Shown here: positions 23,391 through 36,447 of the stretch, one piece after another
How the letters are laid out: the number at the start of each line of letters is the position of its first letter
Numbering within the stretch: the first letter of the stretch is position 1
From: Heloderma charlesbogerti
Lineage: Eukaryota > Chordata > Lepidosauria > Squamata > Helodermatidae
Direction: 5' to 3'
Length of the DNA: 64,000 nt
Assembly: GCA_026122225.1 (NCBI GenBank)
Contig: JANEZZ010002201.1
Location: forward strand, 1,302,001-1,366,000
Made by a program: the position numbers and the translations under genes
Notes under the pieces: generated by a model
Told to the model about the DNA's origin: nothing
Database searches by the model: none
The model's input: only the letters and a program-made list of their open reading frames with translations

Positions 23391-26300
23391 CTAATCAGAA
23401 GAAGAATTTGATCAGTAACATTCACACATCGCAATATGTGAGTTGAATATTTAGGCAACATCGTTTTTTCTTTCCACAAGAGAAACGTATATTATTTTTC
23501 ATGTAAACAGTTAATACAGCTTCAATGTATACAGTCCTTTACAAAGTTAACATAAGAAAAAAGAAAAAAAGACCTTTGAATGCAGAAGTCAAGCCCCCTG
23601 CCCTGAAGAGCTTACAATCTACACTGCTTGAGTAAAGGAGACAAACAGAAGGAAGTGTGGTAGGAGACGCTTAATGTCTACTACTAAAAACCGATTACTG
23701 TAAATAAGAGACATAGAATATCTGTTACATCTTTTACAGTATTTCCCCCCTCTGACGAACAGAGCAATCACTTCACTCAGCCAGCCTAAATATTGAGGGT
23801 GGGGAGATACACCTGGACGTCCCTTAGGTGCTCAGGGGCATCTTTTTAGAATGTGGAGAATTATGAAGGAACCAATACCACTGTTCACACATAACAATAT
23901 GGTTTGTTTATTGTTGTGTGCGAACTAGACACTCTGGCTTGCTTCTCTCCCAACAAGAGTCATAAACTAACAACAAGCTATGGCTTATAACTCTGGCTTG
24001 AAGGAGAGACAAGCCAGAATTCCTAGTTTGCATGTCACAATAAACCATGAAGGTCTGTGGTTTGTTTAGCTGCTTCCACTTGCAGTGGGAGCAATCAAGG
24101 CAGCATGCACGAGCAGTCTGCCTGTAAATGGCAAGCCAGGGTTCACCCAGACTTATAGTTACATGTAAACCAGGCCAGTAGTATGTTCTGGTTCTTTGGT
24201 GATTAACTGAGTTATTCTGGCATGAGCAACAGCCTGGACTCATGTAAAAAGTGGACTGCAAACATAATATACAAAAATATACATTGAAAAGTTAACAAGT
24301 TAAGCACTACAGGTAAAATCTTTCTCCAGAAAATATCCCACAAATAAATAAAACTAAGATATGAATAGATGCTTCACATGATATTTCTTCTGGAGGGCAT
24401 TTCAGAATGCAAATAGGGATCACATGTTTGAATGTTCTCCACAGAAAATACTCATTAAACCTGCAAAACTAGATGACAGGTAAAAGGAATATTTTCCTCA
24501 AAATTCCAAAATAGTACAGCCCAGCAATCATGTGGGACTTCTGCTCTTCCATTTCAGTTCATAATTAACCAGTTATTCTATAACACTGGGCTTCTAAGAG
24601 CCACATTTTCCTCCCCTCACAATGCAGGCAAAGGGAACATCAGGGGCTGCTCCACTTGCACTGCCCCCCCCCCCCCGGGACCAACTTAAATCAACTGCTC
24701 TGTGGGAAGGAACATCAGATGCTGGCTCCTGCTCAAGCGGGGCTGGTTGTGTTGTTCAGTTTTGGTTTTCTGAGTATGTGGTTCTGTTGTATTTTATAAA
24801 TATTGTAAGCCACTTTGAAGACTTGTCAAAAAGTGGGATATAAATCTACATCCTCAGCTCATGCTTTCTCACTATGTTTCCTACACCTAACGTTGTCACG
24901 TTAGAACTTAAGCATCCAGACATAGACACAATATGGATGAAGAATGAAGTAAACATTACCTGAATCCTTCTGGCAGTTTCTCTCTTCCTTGACTCTTCTT
25001 CAAGTTTAATGCTATATAGTTTGGCACGAAGGATCTGCAGAGCCTTCTCTCTATTTCTGATCTGAGATCTTTCTTGTTGACATTCGGACACCACACCTAC
25101 AGCAGCAAGAAATGTAATTGCCAGGCAAAAACAAAATGAATAGCGATGAGGAATAAGGGCAACATTTAAGGAAAACACTGATATCTAACAAGCACAGTGG
25201 ACAAATATGTAACTCACATTTAAATTTTTATAAGTGCTAGTTTTTAACAGCTTAGCCCCATGAACACAGTCTCAGGGCTTGTAAGAATATAGGCTACTAC
25301 TGAAGTCGCAGCAGTGCTAAGCCTGGTGACCACTAGGATAACAGGTTTGTCAAGTAAGTGATGCTGAAAGTATATGTTCCACTGAGCATCCTTTCTATGG
25401 CTTTTTGTAAGCAGTTTGGAGATGCTAGAAGCTAGAGTCGTCTAGACATTTAGTTCTGAGAACAGAAATACAATAGTTCTACTTTGTTACAACTGAAGTA
25501 GAAAAAGAGGGAGGATTGGAAAAGAGAAGGATGGGAAAGCTACCAATGAAGTTGATTTGTGAGAAAGAAATTATGTGATCATGCTTAACTACAGGCAAGT
25601 TATTCCAGAGGCAAACACAGCCTGCTCAACTCAGAAGAGGCCTGGCCCCTTAAGGAAATCCAGTGGTGGTACACTGTGCAGGCTACCTACTGTGTGTCCT
25701 TGGCCTTCATGGCTCCTGCACACTGTAAGCCACTTGTTCTGCTCTAGTGGCCCATCTAGCTCTCCTTCCTTTGAACTGGTGAGGCCCTGGGAACTTTTGC
25801 ATCCAAAGCATCTGTCCTGCTACTGAGCAATACCCCCTCAGCTTTTAGGTATAAAACATGAGATGTTCAAGAACAGATTGAAAGTGGAAATAATGCTGTA
25901 ATTTACCTGTTGGAATATGGACTATTCGTACAGCGCTATCAGTAGTATTTACATGCTGGCCACCAGCCCCACTGGCTCTTTTAGTTTCAATATGCAGCTC
26001 TTTAGGATTAATTGTCAGATTTATCTGGAATGGGACAGAGACATACACTGCTTATCCTTTGTAAACTAAGACAGCTAATTTAATTCATAGATTGTTGAAA
26101 TAAAAACAAACTGCATAATACATTTTCACTGGAAGATCTGCCACTTTTACAACCTTCTCTTTCTTTTGAAACAATCAGCCTTCATCTTCTAAACATGGTG
26201 AGAACACAAAGAGTTTAACTGAATTCAAATAGGCTATCTGAAAGCAGAATGTTTGATTAGCTACTTCTAGTAACTGCATTATACCTCATTTGGTTGCGGT

Positions 26301-29300
26301 AATATTGCTACAGTCATTGTGCTGGTATGAATGCGTCCTTGCTTCTCTGTCTTAGGCACTCGCTGCACACGATGTACTCCTCCTTCAAACTTCATTTGCC
26401 TATAAGCTTCAAGGCCTGCTATAGTGGCAGATGCATGTCTCAAACCACCTTAAATAAACACACACACACCGTTTAAAGTAACCACACAGTACAATCCAAC
26501 TGGAGCAGTTCATTAAAAGATTTATATTGTGACTGATTAGAATTTAAGCTTACAACCATAAATGTGCCTTTTTAACATCTGAGGGCCGTATCAGCTGTCT
26601 TTTGATTGCATACAGGGGTTGCATCCATATTCACACACTCTTCCCCCACACGCACAACCAAACAGGGCTTTCCCTTGCTAGTGCTAACAAGGGAAACAGT
26701 TCCCTTACCTCAGGAGAGAACAGAGATAGGGAAGAGCTTCCCTTGCGCATGTAAGGGAAATCCCAGGCTTTCTCAAGCTAGCGCTAACAAGGTGAATTCT
26801 GGGTGGTTCCCCAGCTATGTGGGCTGCACTGGAAGTGGCCCAGGGCTGTATGAGGCCAGCAGGTTATGTACCCCTGATATATACTAATAGCAAACCTGAG
26901 TGTTCTGTTATGATGGCTATGTCGCCAAAACAGTGCTACTGAAAAACAAGAGGGAGATACCAGAATGCTTGGGAGACCCTCAGGCTTTGCAAAAATAGAA
27001 CAATATTTAGGGAAAAAATCCTAAGAGGCAAACCCATCAGAAAAATAGCTCAGTGCTGTGGAAAAAAACTGAAAACTAAGGGGAGGGGAAAGGGAATGGA
27101 GTATCCTAAAGTAAGGCATGAATGGTTGGTACACTGAACAGATGCACTCCACACGGCAACATTTTGTTGGAAGTCCCATATGTTACTGTTACAATGGCTG
27201 CGTTTGGACAATTGCATCTCAACTTATTAAGCCAAGGTATGCACAAGCCTTTTGCCCTGGCATGCACAGAAGCATACACACGTCTTTAAACATCAGCTAC
27301 ACATCTGGGAAACCTGATCGGACCAGGTTTCCTGGACATGGGTACAGTGGTGTTTAAAGATGCATGTACAGTTGGCTGCAATGTCCACATTAGCTGCAGG
27401 AAAAAAGCAGTTTAACAATGGTAGTTCCTGCAGCAACTGTAATGTGCCCTGAGTATCTTTTATCCTGTCAAGCACCAAGGTGCATTGGTTACTCACCTGT
27501 ATCACTGGGAGTATATTCCAGAGGTTTAAAATTCCAGTTTTTATATGCCGCATACTGTTGATACATATCAAACATTTCTGCAGTGAATAGCATTGCTTCC
27601 TGTCCTCCAACTCCAGCAGTCACTTCCAGGATAAGATCACTTTTGTCAGTTTCTTCTGAAGGAATCAGAAGCAATATTATCTGCAATACACAAAAAGGAT
27701 GCTTTTACCCAAATAAAATTCTCTTCAGTTAACAACATTCTATCACACATCTTACTGGAGATAGAACAATAACCACCAATACACATTTATTAAATATACA
27801 AACAATTTATTTGGTATGTTATAGTTGTTGTTCAGTATATTTCTGGTATTCATTCCCAAAGCACACATGAGGAATTTCCCCTTCTGCTCAGCATTCAAGC
27901 TAGGTTTCTTGCCATCTTATATCAATTCTAGTGCTTACACCTACATTTTATATCCTGTAACGGCACTTCATAGAGGGCTGGAGGGAAGATGGAGAACAGA
28001 CATGTAGTACCAAAGCAAGATTATATAGAATCAAAATCTCATAGCTACCAGTCCAGCCCCCGACCCCTTGATTAAACTGATTGCCATTAAGGTTAAATGG
28101 GGACCAAGCATACATTAATAGACCCTACACCTTGTATTTTAACCTTGATGGTGGAAGATTCTCTGAAAGATGCACCTAGCTCCATTACTCACAGATATTC
28201 CAACCTAAAGCCTATGTGAGATAGAACCCAATTTATACCACAGATTGTGTGGGGTCTCATTGCTTTTAAATACTAAAAAAGTAAAGATAAATAGCTTTTA
28301 GAGACTGTGTCCTATATTTGACCAGACAGACTTGAGAGGGAAACTTTAAGCCAATTGCAGAAGCATTTTCTCCTGAGTACAGCAGTACACAGATTGATAA
28401 TTTAGATAACTCAGGTGCACTGACTTAATATGAATTTAACAGATTTTAAAAAGACTAAGTACCAGATTGTAGTTTCCATTAAGGCTACATCAGCACTTGC
28501 AGAAATGTGTATATAGCACACACAAAGCACACGCCATTGAGAAAGTCTACCTATTACACTAGTCACATTGAAGCTAGCTTACGGAGTTTTCACGTAGTGA
28601 CTCCCATATGGTGAGGTATAACACCAGCAGTGGCTTGCCACATATGCCATCATACTATCTCTCCTCACCTTGACTGCATGTTCCTGGCATCAACTAGCAA
28701 TGGCATGGATACACTATGTCCTTTAGGAAGCCACTTGCTATACTGGGGACAGGGGAGACATAGTTTCATACATTCGGATAAAACTCATGGGCCTTTGGAA
28801 CTAGCTGAAGAAATAGTTTGATGGTACCAAAATTGTATGTGGCAAAAGAAAAGTGTTTCACATTCCCTCTGACTGATAACAGTGGGACCCAAAATCTAAA
28901 TTAGGCCTTAATTTAAACCTTGTGTCTCAACAAAGTTGTGTGTACATATGTATGAGCATACATATGACTTTAAAATGATTTTTTGGCCACCTTTGTCCCC
29001 TTGGCCACCCTCTCAGGAATGACAAGTATACTGTTCAAGTACCTGATGTTTCAACTCTGATATCTCTTCCTGACAGGAAGCAACTTCCTTTTCTGCAAGC
29101 ATCCGCAAATCTTCATTTTCATCTAGAACAGTATTGTAAATAATTTATCATTAGTAATAAAGTACCTAAAACTTTGTAGGTACTGTACAAAAATTTAAAT
29201 ATACCACAAGCCAATCCTACAGACTTACAGTCTATTTAGTAGACAAAAAAAGGGAAATAGGGGGGAACATGAAATCAAGTACGAATTTTGTGTAAAGTTA

Positions 29301-32261
29301 CATAGTGACCAGAAGGAACGATCACTGCAAGAGAAAGTTCTGGGAAAGGAGAAGGCAAGGGGCAGCTGATCCCAGAAAACAGATGGAGTGGGCTTTCTTC
29401 CCCTAACTCTGATGCAGTGAGATGGAATAGCTGCTGAAGGAAGGCAGTTCTGGAAACAGGGAGACAGATGTCACTTGGCCCTAGCTGAGGGGGTGGAGTG
29501 AAACTTACTGGTTCACCTCTCCCTCTAATGCAGCCAGATAGAAAGTTGTATTACACCCACAGAAAGTTAAACATTTTTCATGAACATCACCATTGCACAT
29601 AATGTGTAACCTCCCCACTGAAGCCTTATTCCAAGATTTTATGCAAGCTGGTTTTAAAGTTTCTAGATTGAGAGCACATACAGCTGCCAACTTTCATTTA
29701 AATAAAGCTATTTAGATTGACAGTCTGTTCCTGAAGACATTTAATCAAAAAAGCAAGATCCACTAAATCAGTGTGCCTTACTTCCAAATACTCAGGCTTA
29801 ACAACAGAGTCTTAAATTCTTCACACCATGTTCTTTGGTAGAACAGGTCTTGTAAGAATATAAAAAGAGCCCTACTGGATCAGGTCAGAGGCCTATCTAG
29901 TCCAGGATTCTGTTGCACAGAAGCCTACCAGATCAATATGGGAAGCCCACAAGCAGGCCATGAGGAAATAGCCTTCTCCATTGTGCTCCCCAGCAAGTGG
30001 GATTCAAAAGCATCCTGCTACTGATCCCTGAGGGTGACATACCGCCATTATGACTAGCAGTCATTGATAGCCATATTCTCCACGAATCTGTCCAATTTTC
30101 ATTTCATTGTTTTTTTAGCCTGCTTTTCAGACAAATATTATCTCTCAAAGCAGTTCACATCAATAAAAAAAACAAGACCCGTGCTTGCAAACCAACCTCC
30201 CCCACCCCCCACACACAAACACACACAAGTCACACAGAACAGGAGTAGAGGAGAAAGATAAAGGAGGAAGATCAGTTTTGGAAAGTGAAGAGTTGTAAAC
30301 AGGCATTTCTCTAGCCAATGGATGGGTCGAGGTTGGTCTTCCCCTTGCCAAGGTGTTCCATCCATAAAGTATGAGATGCAACTTCCTAGTGGCCCTTGGT
30401 AATCTGGCTAATGGCAACATAATGTGCTTCCGTTCTCCTCTCCAGTCACAGGCCAATTCCCAGGGCTAAATACCTTCCAAAGCCATCTACGCTGATGACT
30501 ATCACCTCATCTTGTGGCAACACATTCTACAGACCACTAGAGAATGTGTGAAGAAGTTCTTCCTTTTCTCTGTCCTGAATCTCCCACCATTCATCTTCAC
30601 TGGATAACCCCAACCTCTAGTATCACAAGAGAAGGTGGGGGATGGGGCGTCTATCTGCTTTCTCCACACCATGAATAATTTTAGACACCACTATCATGTC
30701 CTCACTTACTCGCCTTTTTTCTAAACTAACCCCCCACCATAACTTTTCCTCATAGGGAGGCTGCTCCAACCCCAATGTAGAAGTTTTACTTCAAAGTAAG
30801 CAACTTTGGGGTGAAAGATCCTTTCTGGTCCTCTCTTATGTTGATAATCAAAAAAGATTAGATTTATTTTTACGATCTTCGAGACAAACATTTTTTGCCT
30901 CCTTAATTCTTTAGTTCAGAAGACATTGTCTCCTAGGACAGACTGTTGACCAACCTCTATTCTGTCACTTTCTCTTGCAGTCTGCTGCTTGGCTTGCCAA
31001 AAATCATGCCATGCACCTGCAGGCATTTGTTCTCTGTGGTCTAGAGTGCACATTACACCATTAGAATCTAGAGTAGGGGTAGGCAATCTTTTGGGGCCCC
31101 TGGGCACATTTGAGAAACTGCCCTGGGCACCATCCCAAAATAGCTGCCATGGGAGGCAAAGGACATGTAACCTGCCCAAAAGACTGAGTACAAGGCTGAG
31201 GTGGGGGTCTCAGCCCCAACACGCTATCAAACACACCTTTGAACCCACAGTTTGCATCACCAATAGAAATCTCTGCCACAGCAACCCCAGCTGCGGGTAA
31301 GAAAATATGTTAATTTATAAAAATAAAGTGGGAGGGGTAGCGGCACCTTGAAAGATGTCCAGGGTGCATTGGTGCCTGCAAGCGCCACGTTGCCTAGCCC
31401 TGATCTAGAGGATGTGAGGCTAGGTCTGAAACTATATTTCCAGCAGGGTTTTTGCACCTTGCTTTCCAGCTTCCCTGAGGTATCTGGCTGGTCAGCACTG
31501 AAAAATGAATGCTGAACCTTTGGTCTGTTCCAGAGATGGTTCTTAAGGCTGCAATCCTAGGCCCTCTCATCAAAGTGTAAGCCCCACTGGCCTTAATGAG
31601 TAAACATATTCAGGACTGTACTGCACAGCAGATCAACTAAGAAGTCTTCTATTTCATATCCAGCATCCCGACTCAATCGCTGCAGGTCTACCAGAAACAG
31701 AAGAGGCAGGGATTCCCCCCGGGCCCGTGGGGGCAATCCCGCTTCTCAAGAATGCCACCGAGCCACGATCAGAGGGAACAGGCCGTGGAATAGCAGCTGC
31801 CGGGAAAAACAGCGGGAGGATGGCGCTTGCCCTCGCCCTGGCCACCGCGAGAAACTAGGCAGGCTGGCCCAGGCAGGCCCGCAGTCTGGCCCAGCAGGGC
31901 TCTTCTCGCGTCCTGCATTCGTGAGCGCCAGGCGGCGTCTGTCCCACGGAGGCTGCCGGGACGCCTCACCTTCCCGGGCCAGGCGCTCCGTGTCGCGCAG
32001 CTCCTGCTCCTTGCGCCGCAGAAGGCCAATCCGCGCGGCCAGCTCCGGCCAGGAGCCGCCGCGGCGCCCCTCGTCTCGCTGCTGCTCCAGGAAGCGCTGG
32101 AGCGCGGGCATCGCGAACAGCTCGCGCAAGCCGGGCTGGCCGCTGAGCGAGCGCCGGGGGGCCCTTCGCTCCCGCCATCGCGCGACGGCAGCGGAGAGCG
32201 CCGAGAAGGAGGCGCCGGCCCCCCGCCGCCGCAGCGGACTCCGCGCTAGGCAGCGCCACAT
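23175..32261 (-). CDS. MTRF1L: MTRF1L, mitochondrial peptide chain release factor 1-like (mtRF1a), seven exons
   Basis: Exons are 32261-31970, 29122-29043, 27680-27497, 26448-26285, 26024-25907, 25096-24960 and 23390-23175. All six joins keep frame and give 396 aa, slightly longer than the human protein. Seen: an Arg-rich N-terminus suited to mitochondrial import, a helical RF1 N-terminal domain, a PKT tripeptide at 217-219 in the position of the class I release factor PxT anticodon element, and GAGGQ at 259-263, the catalytic loop that triggers peptidyl-tRNA hydrolysis. Family knowledge: mtRF1a reads UAA and UAG in mitochondria and releases the finished protein from the mitoribosome. Nothing essential is missing. 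FBXO5 lies downstream and RGS17 upstream, the same order as in human. Confidence 0.97.
23899..24052. mobile_element. Foldback MITE in MTRF1L intron 6
   Basis: Ends TATGGTTTGTTTATTGTTG then TGTGCGAACTAG, and CCTAGTTTGCATGTCACAAT then AAACCATG, are inverted repeats of about 30 bp. The interior has TCTGGCTTGCTTCTCTCC and its partial complement. Confidence 0.6.
24053..24959. other. MTRF1L intron 6, remainder
   Basis: A LINE-tail-like stretch at 24770-24850 (GTAAGCCACTTTGAAGAC, GGGATATAAATCTA) and otherwise no recognised repeat. The intron is 24959 down to 23391. Confidence 0.45.
24960..25096 (-). CDS. MTRF1L: MTRF1L exon 6
   Basis: This 137-nt exon follows the acceptor GCTGCTGTAG. The first two bases complete a Gly codon, then [18 protein letters not shown] and a charged helix. 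This segment follows the GGQ domain in all class I release factors. The donor is GTAATG. Confidence 0.94.
25907..26024 (-). CDS. MTRF1L: MTRF1L exon 5 (catalytic GGQ)
   Basis: This exon has 39 codons plus one base after the acceptor CCCATTCCAG. It contains [19 protein letters not shown], the universal GGQ loop that enters the peptidyl transferase centre. The motif is intact. The donor is G|GTAAAT. Confidence 0.96.
26285..26448 (-). CDS. MTRF1L: MTRF1L exon 4 (PKT codon-recognition element)
   Basis: This 164-nt exon contains [19 protein letters not shown], the conserved block that holds the tripeptide (here PKT) used by RF1-type factors to read the stop codon. The acceptor is TTTATTTAAG and the donor GTATAA; phases fit both sides. 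Confidence 0.95.
27497..27680 (-). CDS. MTRF1L: MTRF1L exon 3
   Basis: This exon has 61 codons plus one base after the acceptor GTATTGCAG. It carries the class I release factor signature [10 protein letters not shown] near the start of domain 2. The donor is G|GTGAGT. Note that this GGQ is not the catalytic one, which lies in exon 5. Confidence 0.95.
27681..29042. other. MTRF1L intron 2, nothing recognised
   Basis: No repeat family or exon recognised in this 1.4-kb intron. Confidence 0.45.
29043..29122 (-). CDS. MTRF1L: MTRF1L exon 2
   Basis: This 80-nt exon follows the acceptor GTTCTAG and precedes the donor GTACTT. It encodes [13 protein letters not shown] and onward, part of the helical N-terminal domain of the release factor. 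It continues exon 1 in phase and ends in phase 0. Confidence 0.92.
29862..30830 (-). mobile_element. CR1/L3-like LINE fragment in MTRF1L intron 1
   Basis: Minus-strand 3' region (CATCTAGTCCAGGATTCTGT-like text at 29895, then the more 5' block TTCTTCCTTTTCTCTGTCCT at 30558 and CATGTCCTCACTTACTCGCC at 30698). The middle, 30100-30470, is unrelated and may be a later insertion. Confidence 0.7.
31074..31402. mobile_element. hAT-like MITE in MTRF1L intron 1
   Basis: This 329-bp element has termini TAGGGGTAGGCAA and TTGCCTAGCCCTG, flanked by a perfect 8-bp duplication ATCTAGAG (31066-31073 and 31403-31410). No coding capacity. A partial relative lies at 4545-4702. Confidence 0.85.
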
Positions 32262-32985
32262 GCCTGCGAGCGACAGGCTTCCCGGAAAATGCTTCCGTTT
32301 CCGGTCACGTGGCCGGCCGCTTCCGGAAACAAACGCGCCTACCCCGCTGCGCTGGTCTCTTCTGCTCTCTCGCATAGAGGTAGGAAAAGGGCAGCGCTGT
32401 GGATAATGTCTTCGGATTTCCGTTTGAACTGCCGCGGTATGTGGGGCAGACCACCCAGCAAAATGGGGAAGCCGCGTTACCCCTGTTCTCTGTCTATGAT
32501 GCCCGCCCCTTCTTCTTTTTTTGGCCCGGGTTGGCTTGTATGTTCAGTGGGGAGCCGGGAGTGTCGTAATTGCGTGTGACTCCGTGGTCTCCCATCGCTG
32601 GTTCCCATGCGCGTGTTCTGATTTTCCGGAAATACTCGAAAGTATTCGGTTCACGAGAGGCGCCGGAGAAGGGGACGTCGCGCGTGCGCTCTCTCGTTGC
32701 GCTCCTCGAACGGTGGGCGGGGGGGGGTAGAGGAGTTCGAATCCGTGCGCTGCCGGCTGCTCTCGCCTCTCCCGAAAACAGCCGAAGAGACTGTGATCGC
32801 GGCTGCCCTGTTCGGCAATTATCGGAAGGGGGCGGTGCAGAGCCAGACAGGCTCTGGGAAGGGGACGCGGAAAAGAAAGTGACGGAGCCCCGGGGCGGCG
32901 CGGAGCCGCGGCTCTGCGGGGCGGGGCGGGGCGGGGCGAGGCGGGGCGGCGGATGCGGGGCTTTAAATACTTGTTCTTGTCTCCC
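31660..32985. promoter_or_regulatory. CpG island at MTRF1L promoter with GC-box array
   Basis: A CpG-dense block covers MTRF1L exon 1 and about 700 bp upstream. At 32918-32949 a run of GGGGCGGGGC-type units makes overlapping Sp1 sites, 660 bp upstream of the start codon. No TATA box is evident. Open frames on both strands here reflect GC content, not genes. Confidence 0.8.
31970..32261 (-). CDS. MTRF1L: MTRF1L exon 1 (targeting peptide)
   Basis: This exon has 97 codons plus one base from an ATG inside the CpG island, beginning [16 protein letters not shown], Arg-rich and free of acidic residues as expected for a mitochondrial presequence. The donor is G|GTGAGG. The final G joins AT of exon 2 to make an Asp codon. 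Confidence 0.93.
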
Positions 32986-33065
32986 CTGATTCCGCTGAGG
33001 GGTGCGTGGTCCTTTCTCTGGCGTAAACATTCCCCACCCCCAGTATGCCAGCCACTCTTACAACA

Positions 33066-33190
33066 GCCTTCCCCCACCTGGCGCCCTCCAGATGCTTGGG
33101 ACTACAACTCCTAGCATCCCCAGCTGGGCTGGGGTGCTGGGAACTGTAGTCCTGCACGTTTGGTGGGTGCCAGGTGGGGTTTTCCTATAG
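33066..33190. mobile_element. CCAACCTGGTGCC foldback MITE, copy 4
   Basis: Ends GCCTTCCCCCACCTGGCGCC and GGGTGCCAGGTGGGG, with GGGACTACAACTCCTAGCAT inside. It sits directly upstream of the MTRF1L CpG island. Confidence 0.68.
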
Positions 33191-36100
33191 CCTCAGCGAG
33201 GGTTAGAAACCTAAAATAATGAAATCAAAATTCAGGGGCAACCTTTAAAACGAGGGATGTAAAACTTTAAAAATAAACAGATTATGAAGGTGATTTTTAT
33301 GGGGAGCTGCGAAGGACGGGTGCATAAGCCAAGATGGTTGCCGAGCCCCAAGCTGCCCGTGTTCTCAGCAATTGATGCAAATAGCACTGGGATGACTGAC
33401 AAAACACAACTTACTTTTTCATTGTATTTAATTTTAATTATATGTTATGAAATAGTTTGATAGCTTGACTCCGGCAGGCACCAGGAGCCATTAGACATAG
33501 GCACAGTGTTCTGTAGGCTGGAAGTCAAGAACATAAGGAGTGAATTGGATAATATTCACAGTTGCTAAGACAAGGCTCAAGCATTTGGTGTCAGATAAGA
33601 AATCATGGATCACTGCCTTGTTGTGGCGAAGGGGCTCGCGTAACTCAGTGAAGCCATAAGCTATGCCGTGCAGGGCCACCCAAGACGGACAGGTCATGGC
33701 AGAGAGTTCTGACAAAATGTGGTCCACTGGAGAAGGAAATGGCAACCCACTCCAGTATTCTTGCCAAGAAAACCCCATGGAACGTAACACAAGGCGAATG
33801 GAGATGACGCCGGAAGATGAGCCCCTCAGGTCGGAAGGTGTCCAATATACTACTGGAAAAGAACAGAAGGAATTTCCAAGTACCACCAGAAAGAGTGAAG
33901 CGGCTGGGCCAAAGCCGAAAGGACACTCAGCTGTGGATGTGTCTGGTGGAGAAAAGAAAGTCCGATGCTGTAAAGAACAATATTGTTTAGGAACCTGGAA
34001 TGTCAGATCAATGAATCAAGGTAAGCTGGAGGTGGTCAAACATGAGATGGCAAAACTGAACATCGGCATCTTGGGAATCGGCAAACTAAAATGGACAAGC
34101 ATGGGCGAATTTAATTCAGGTGACCATTCTGTCTACTACTGTGGGTAAGAATCCCTTAGAAGAAATGGAGTAGCACTCATAGTCAACAAAAGGATGAGAA
34201 AAGCAGTCCTGGGGTACAATCTCAAAAACGATAGAATGATCTCAGTACGAATCCAAGGCAAACCATTCAACATCACAGTAATTCAAGTCTGTGCCCCAAC
34301 CACTGAGGCCGAAGAAGCTGAGGTTGATCGGTTCTATGAAGACCTACAACACCTTCTAGAACTAACACCAAAAAAAGATGCCCTCTTCATCATTGGAATG
34401 CTAAAGTAGGAAGTCAAGAAATCACCGGGATAACAGGCAAGCATGGCCTTGGTGTGCAAAATGAAGCAGGACAAAGGCTAATAGAGCTTTGCCAAGAGAA
34501 CACGCTGATCATAGCAAACACTCTTTTCCAACAGCACAAGAGGCGACTGTACACATGGACATCACCAGATGGTCAATATCGAAATCAGATTGATTATGTC
34601 CTTTGCAGCCAAAGATGGAGAAGCTCTATACAGTCAGTCAAAACAAGACCTGGAGCTGACTGTGGCTCAGCTCATGAGCTGCTTCTTGCAAAATTTTGGC
34701 TTAAATTGAAGAACGTCGGGAAAACCACTAAACCATTCAGGTATGACCTAAATCATATCCCTTATGAATATACAGTGGAGGTGAGGAATAGATTTCAGAG
34801 TGCCTGAGGAACTATGGACGGAGGTCCGTAACGTTGTTCAAGAGGCAGCAACGAAATCCATTCCAAAGAAAAAGAAATGCAAGAAAGCAAAGTGGCTGTC
34901 TGATGAGGCTTTACAAGTAGCTGAGGAAAGAAGGGAAGTGAAAAGCAAAGGAGAAAGGGGAAGATATATCCAACTGAATGCAGAGTTCCAGAGAATAGCA
35001 AGGAGAGACAAGAAGGCCTTCTTAAATGAATAATGCAAAGAAATCGAGGAAAACAACAGAATGGGAAAGACTAGAGACCTCTTCAAGAAAATCAGGGATC
35101 TCAAGGGAACGTTTTGTGCAAAGACAGGCATGATAAAGGGCAAAGAAGGCAGGGACCTATCGGAAGCAGATGAGATTAAGAAGAGGTGGAAAGAATACAC
35201 AGAAGAACTATACAGGAAAGATCTGAATGTCCCTGATAGCCATGATAGTGCGGTCACTGAACTTGAGCCGGACATCCTCGAGAGTGAAGTCAAGTGGGCC
35301 TTAGGAAGCATTACTAACAACGAAGCTAGCGGAGATGACAGTATTCCAGCTGAGCTATTTAAGATCCTAAAAGATGATGCTGTTAAAGTGCTGCACTCCA
35401 TATGCCAACAAATTTGGAACACTCAACAGTGGCCATAAGACTGGAAAAGGTCAGTTTACATTCCACTTCCAAAGAAGGGCAATGCCAAAGAGTGTTCAAG
35501 CTACCGTACAATTGCACTCATTTCTCATGCCAGCAAGGTTATGCTCAAAATCCTACAAGCTAGGCTTCAGCAGTATGTGAACCGAGAACTACTGGAAGTA
35601 CAAGCTGGGTTCCGAAGAGGCAGAGGAACTAGAGATCAAATCACCAACATTTGCTGGATCATGGAGAAAGCAAGAGAATTCCAGAAAAACGTCTATTTCT
35701 GCTTCATTGACTATGCTAAAGCCTTTGATGGTGTGGATCACAACAAAATGTTGCAAATTCTGAAAGAGATGGGAGTACCAGACCACCTTACCTGTCTCCT
35801 GAGAAACCTGTATGAGGGTCAAGAAGCAACAGTAAGAACCAGACATGGAACAACCGGTTGGTTCAAAATTGGGAAAGGAGTACGACAAGGCTGCATATTG
35901 TCGCCCTGCTTATTTAACTTATATGCAGAGTACATCATGAGAAACGCCGGGTTGGATGAATCACAGGTCGGAATTAAGATTGCCGGGAGAATTATCAACA
36001 ACCTCAGATACGCAGATGATACCACCCTAATGGCAGAAAGCGAAGAGGATCAAAAGAGTGGAGTGAAAGTGGAGAGTGCAAAAGCTGGTTTGAAACTCAA

Positions 36101-36447
36101 CATTAAACAAATGAAGATCATGGCATCTGGCACTTCCTGGCATATAGAAGGGGAAGAAATGGAAGCAGTGACAGATTTTATTTTCTTGGGCTCCAAGATC
36201 ACCGCAGACAGTGACTGTAGCCATGAAATTAAAAGACGCTCCTTGGGAGCAAAGCTATGGCAAACGTAGACACCATAGTAAGAAGCAGAGACATCACCTT
36301 GTCGACAAAGGTCTGTCTAATCAAAGCTATGGTTTTCGAAGTAGTAATGTATGTTTGTGAGAGCTGGACTATAAAGAAGGCTGAGTGCCGAAGAATTGAT
36401 GCTTTCGAACTGTGGTGCTGGAGAAGACTCTTACAAGTCCCCTGGAC

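Noticed and set aside
31746..32406. Open frames overlapping MTRF1L exon 1 on both strands
   Set aside because: They are shadows of exon 1 and of the CpG island; only the frame from 32261 joins exon 2 in phase.
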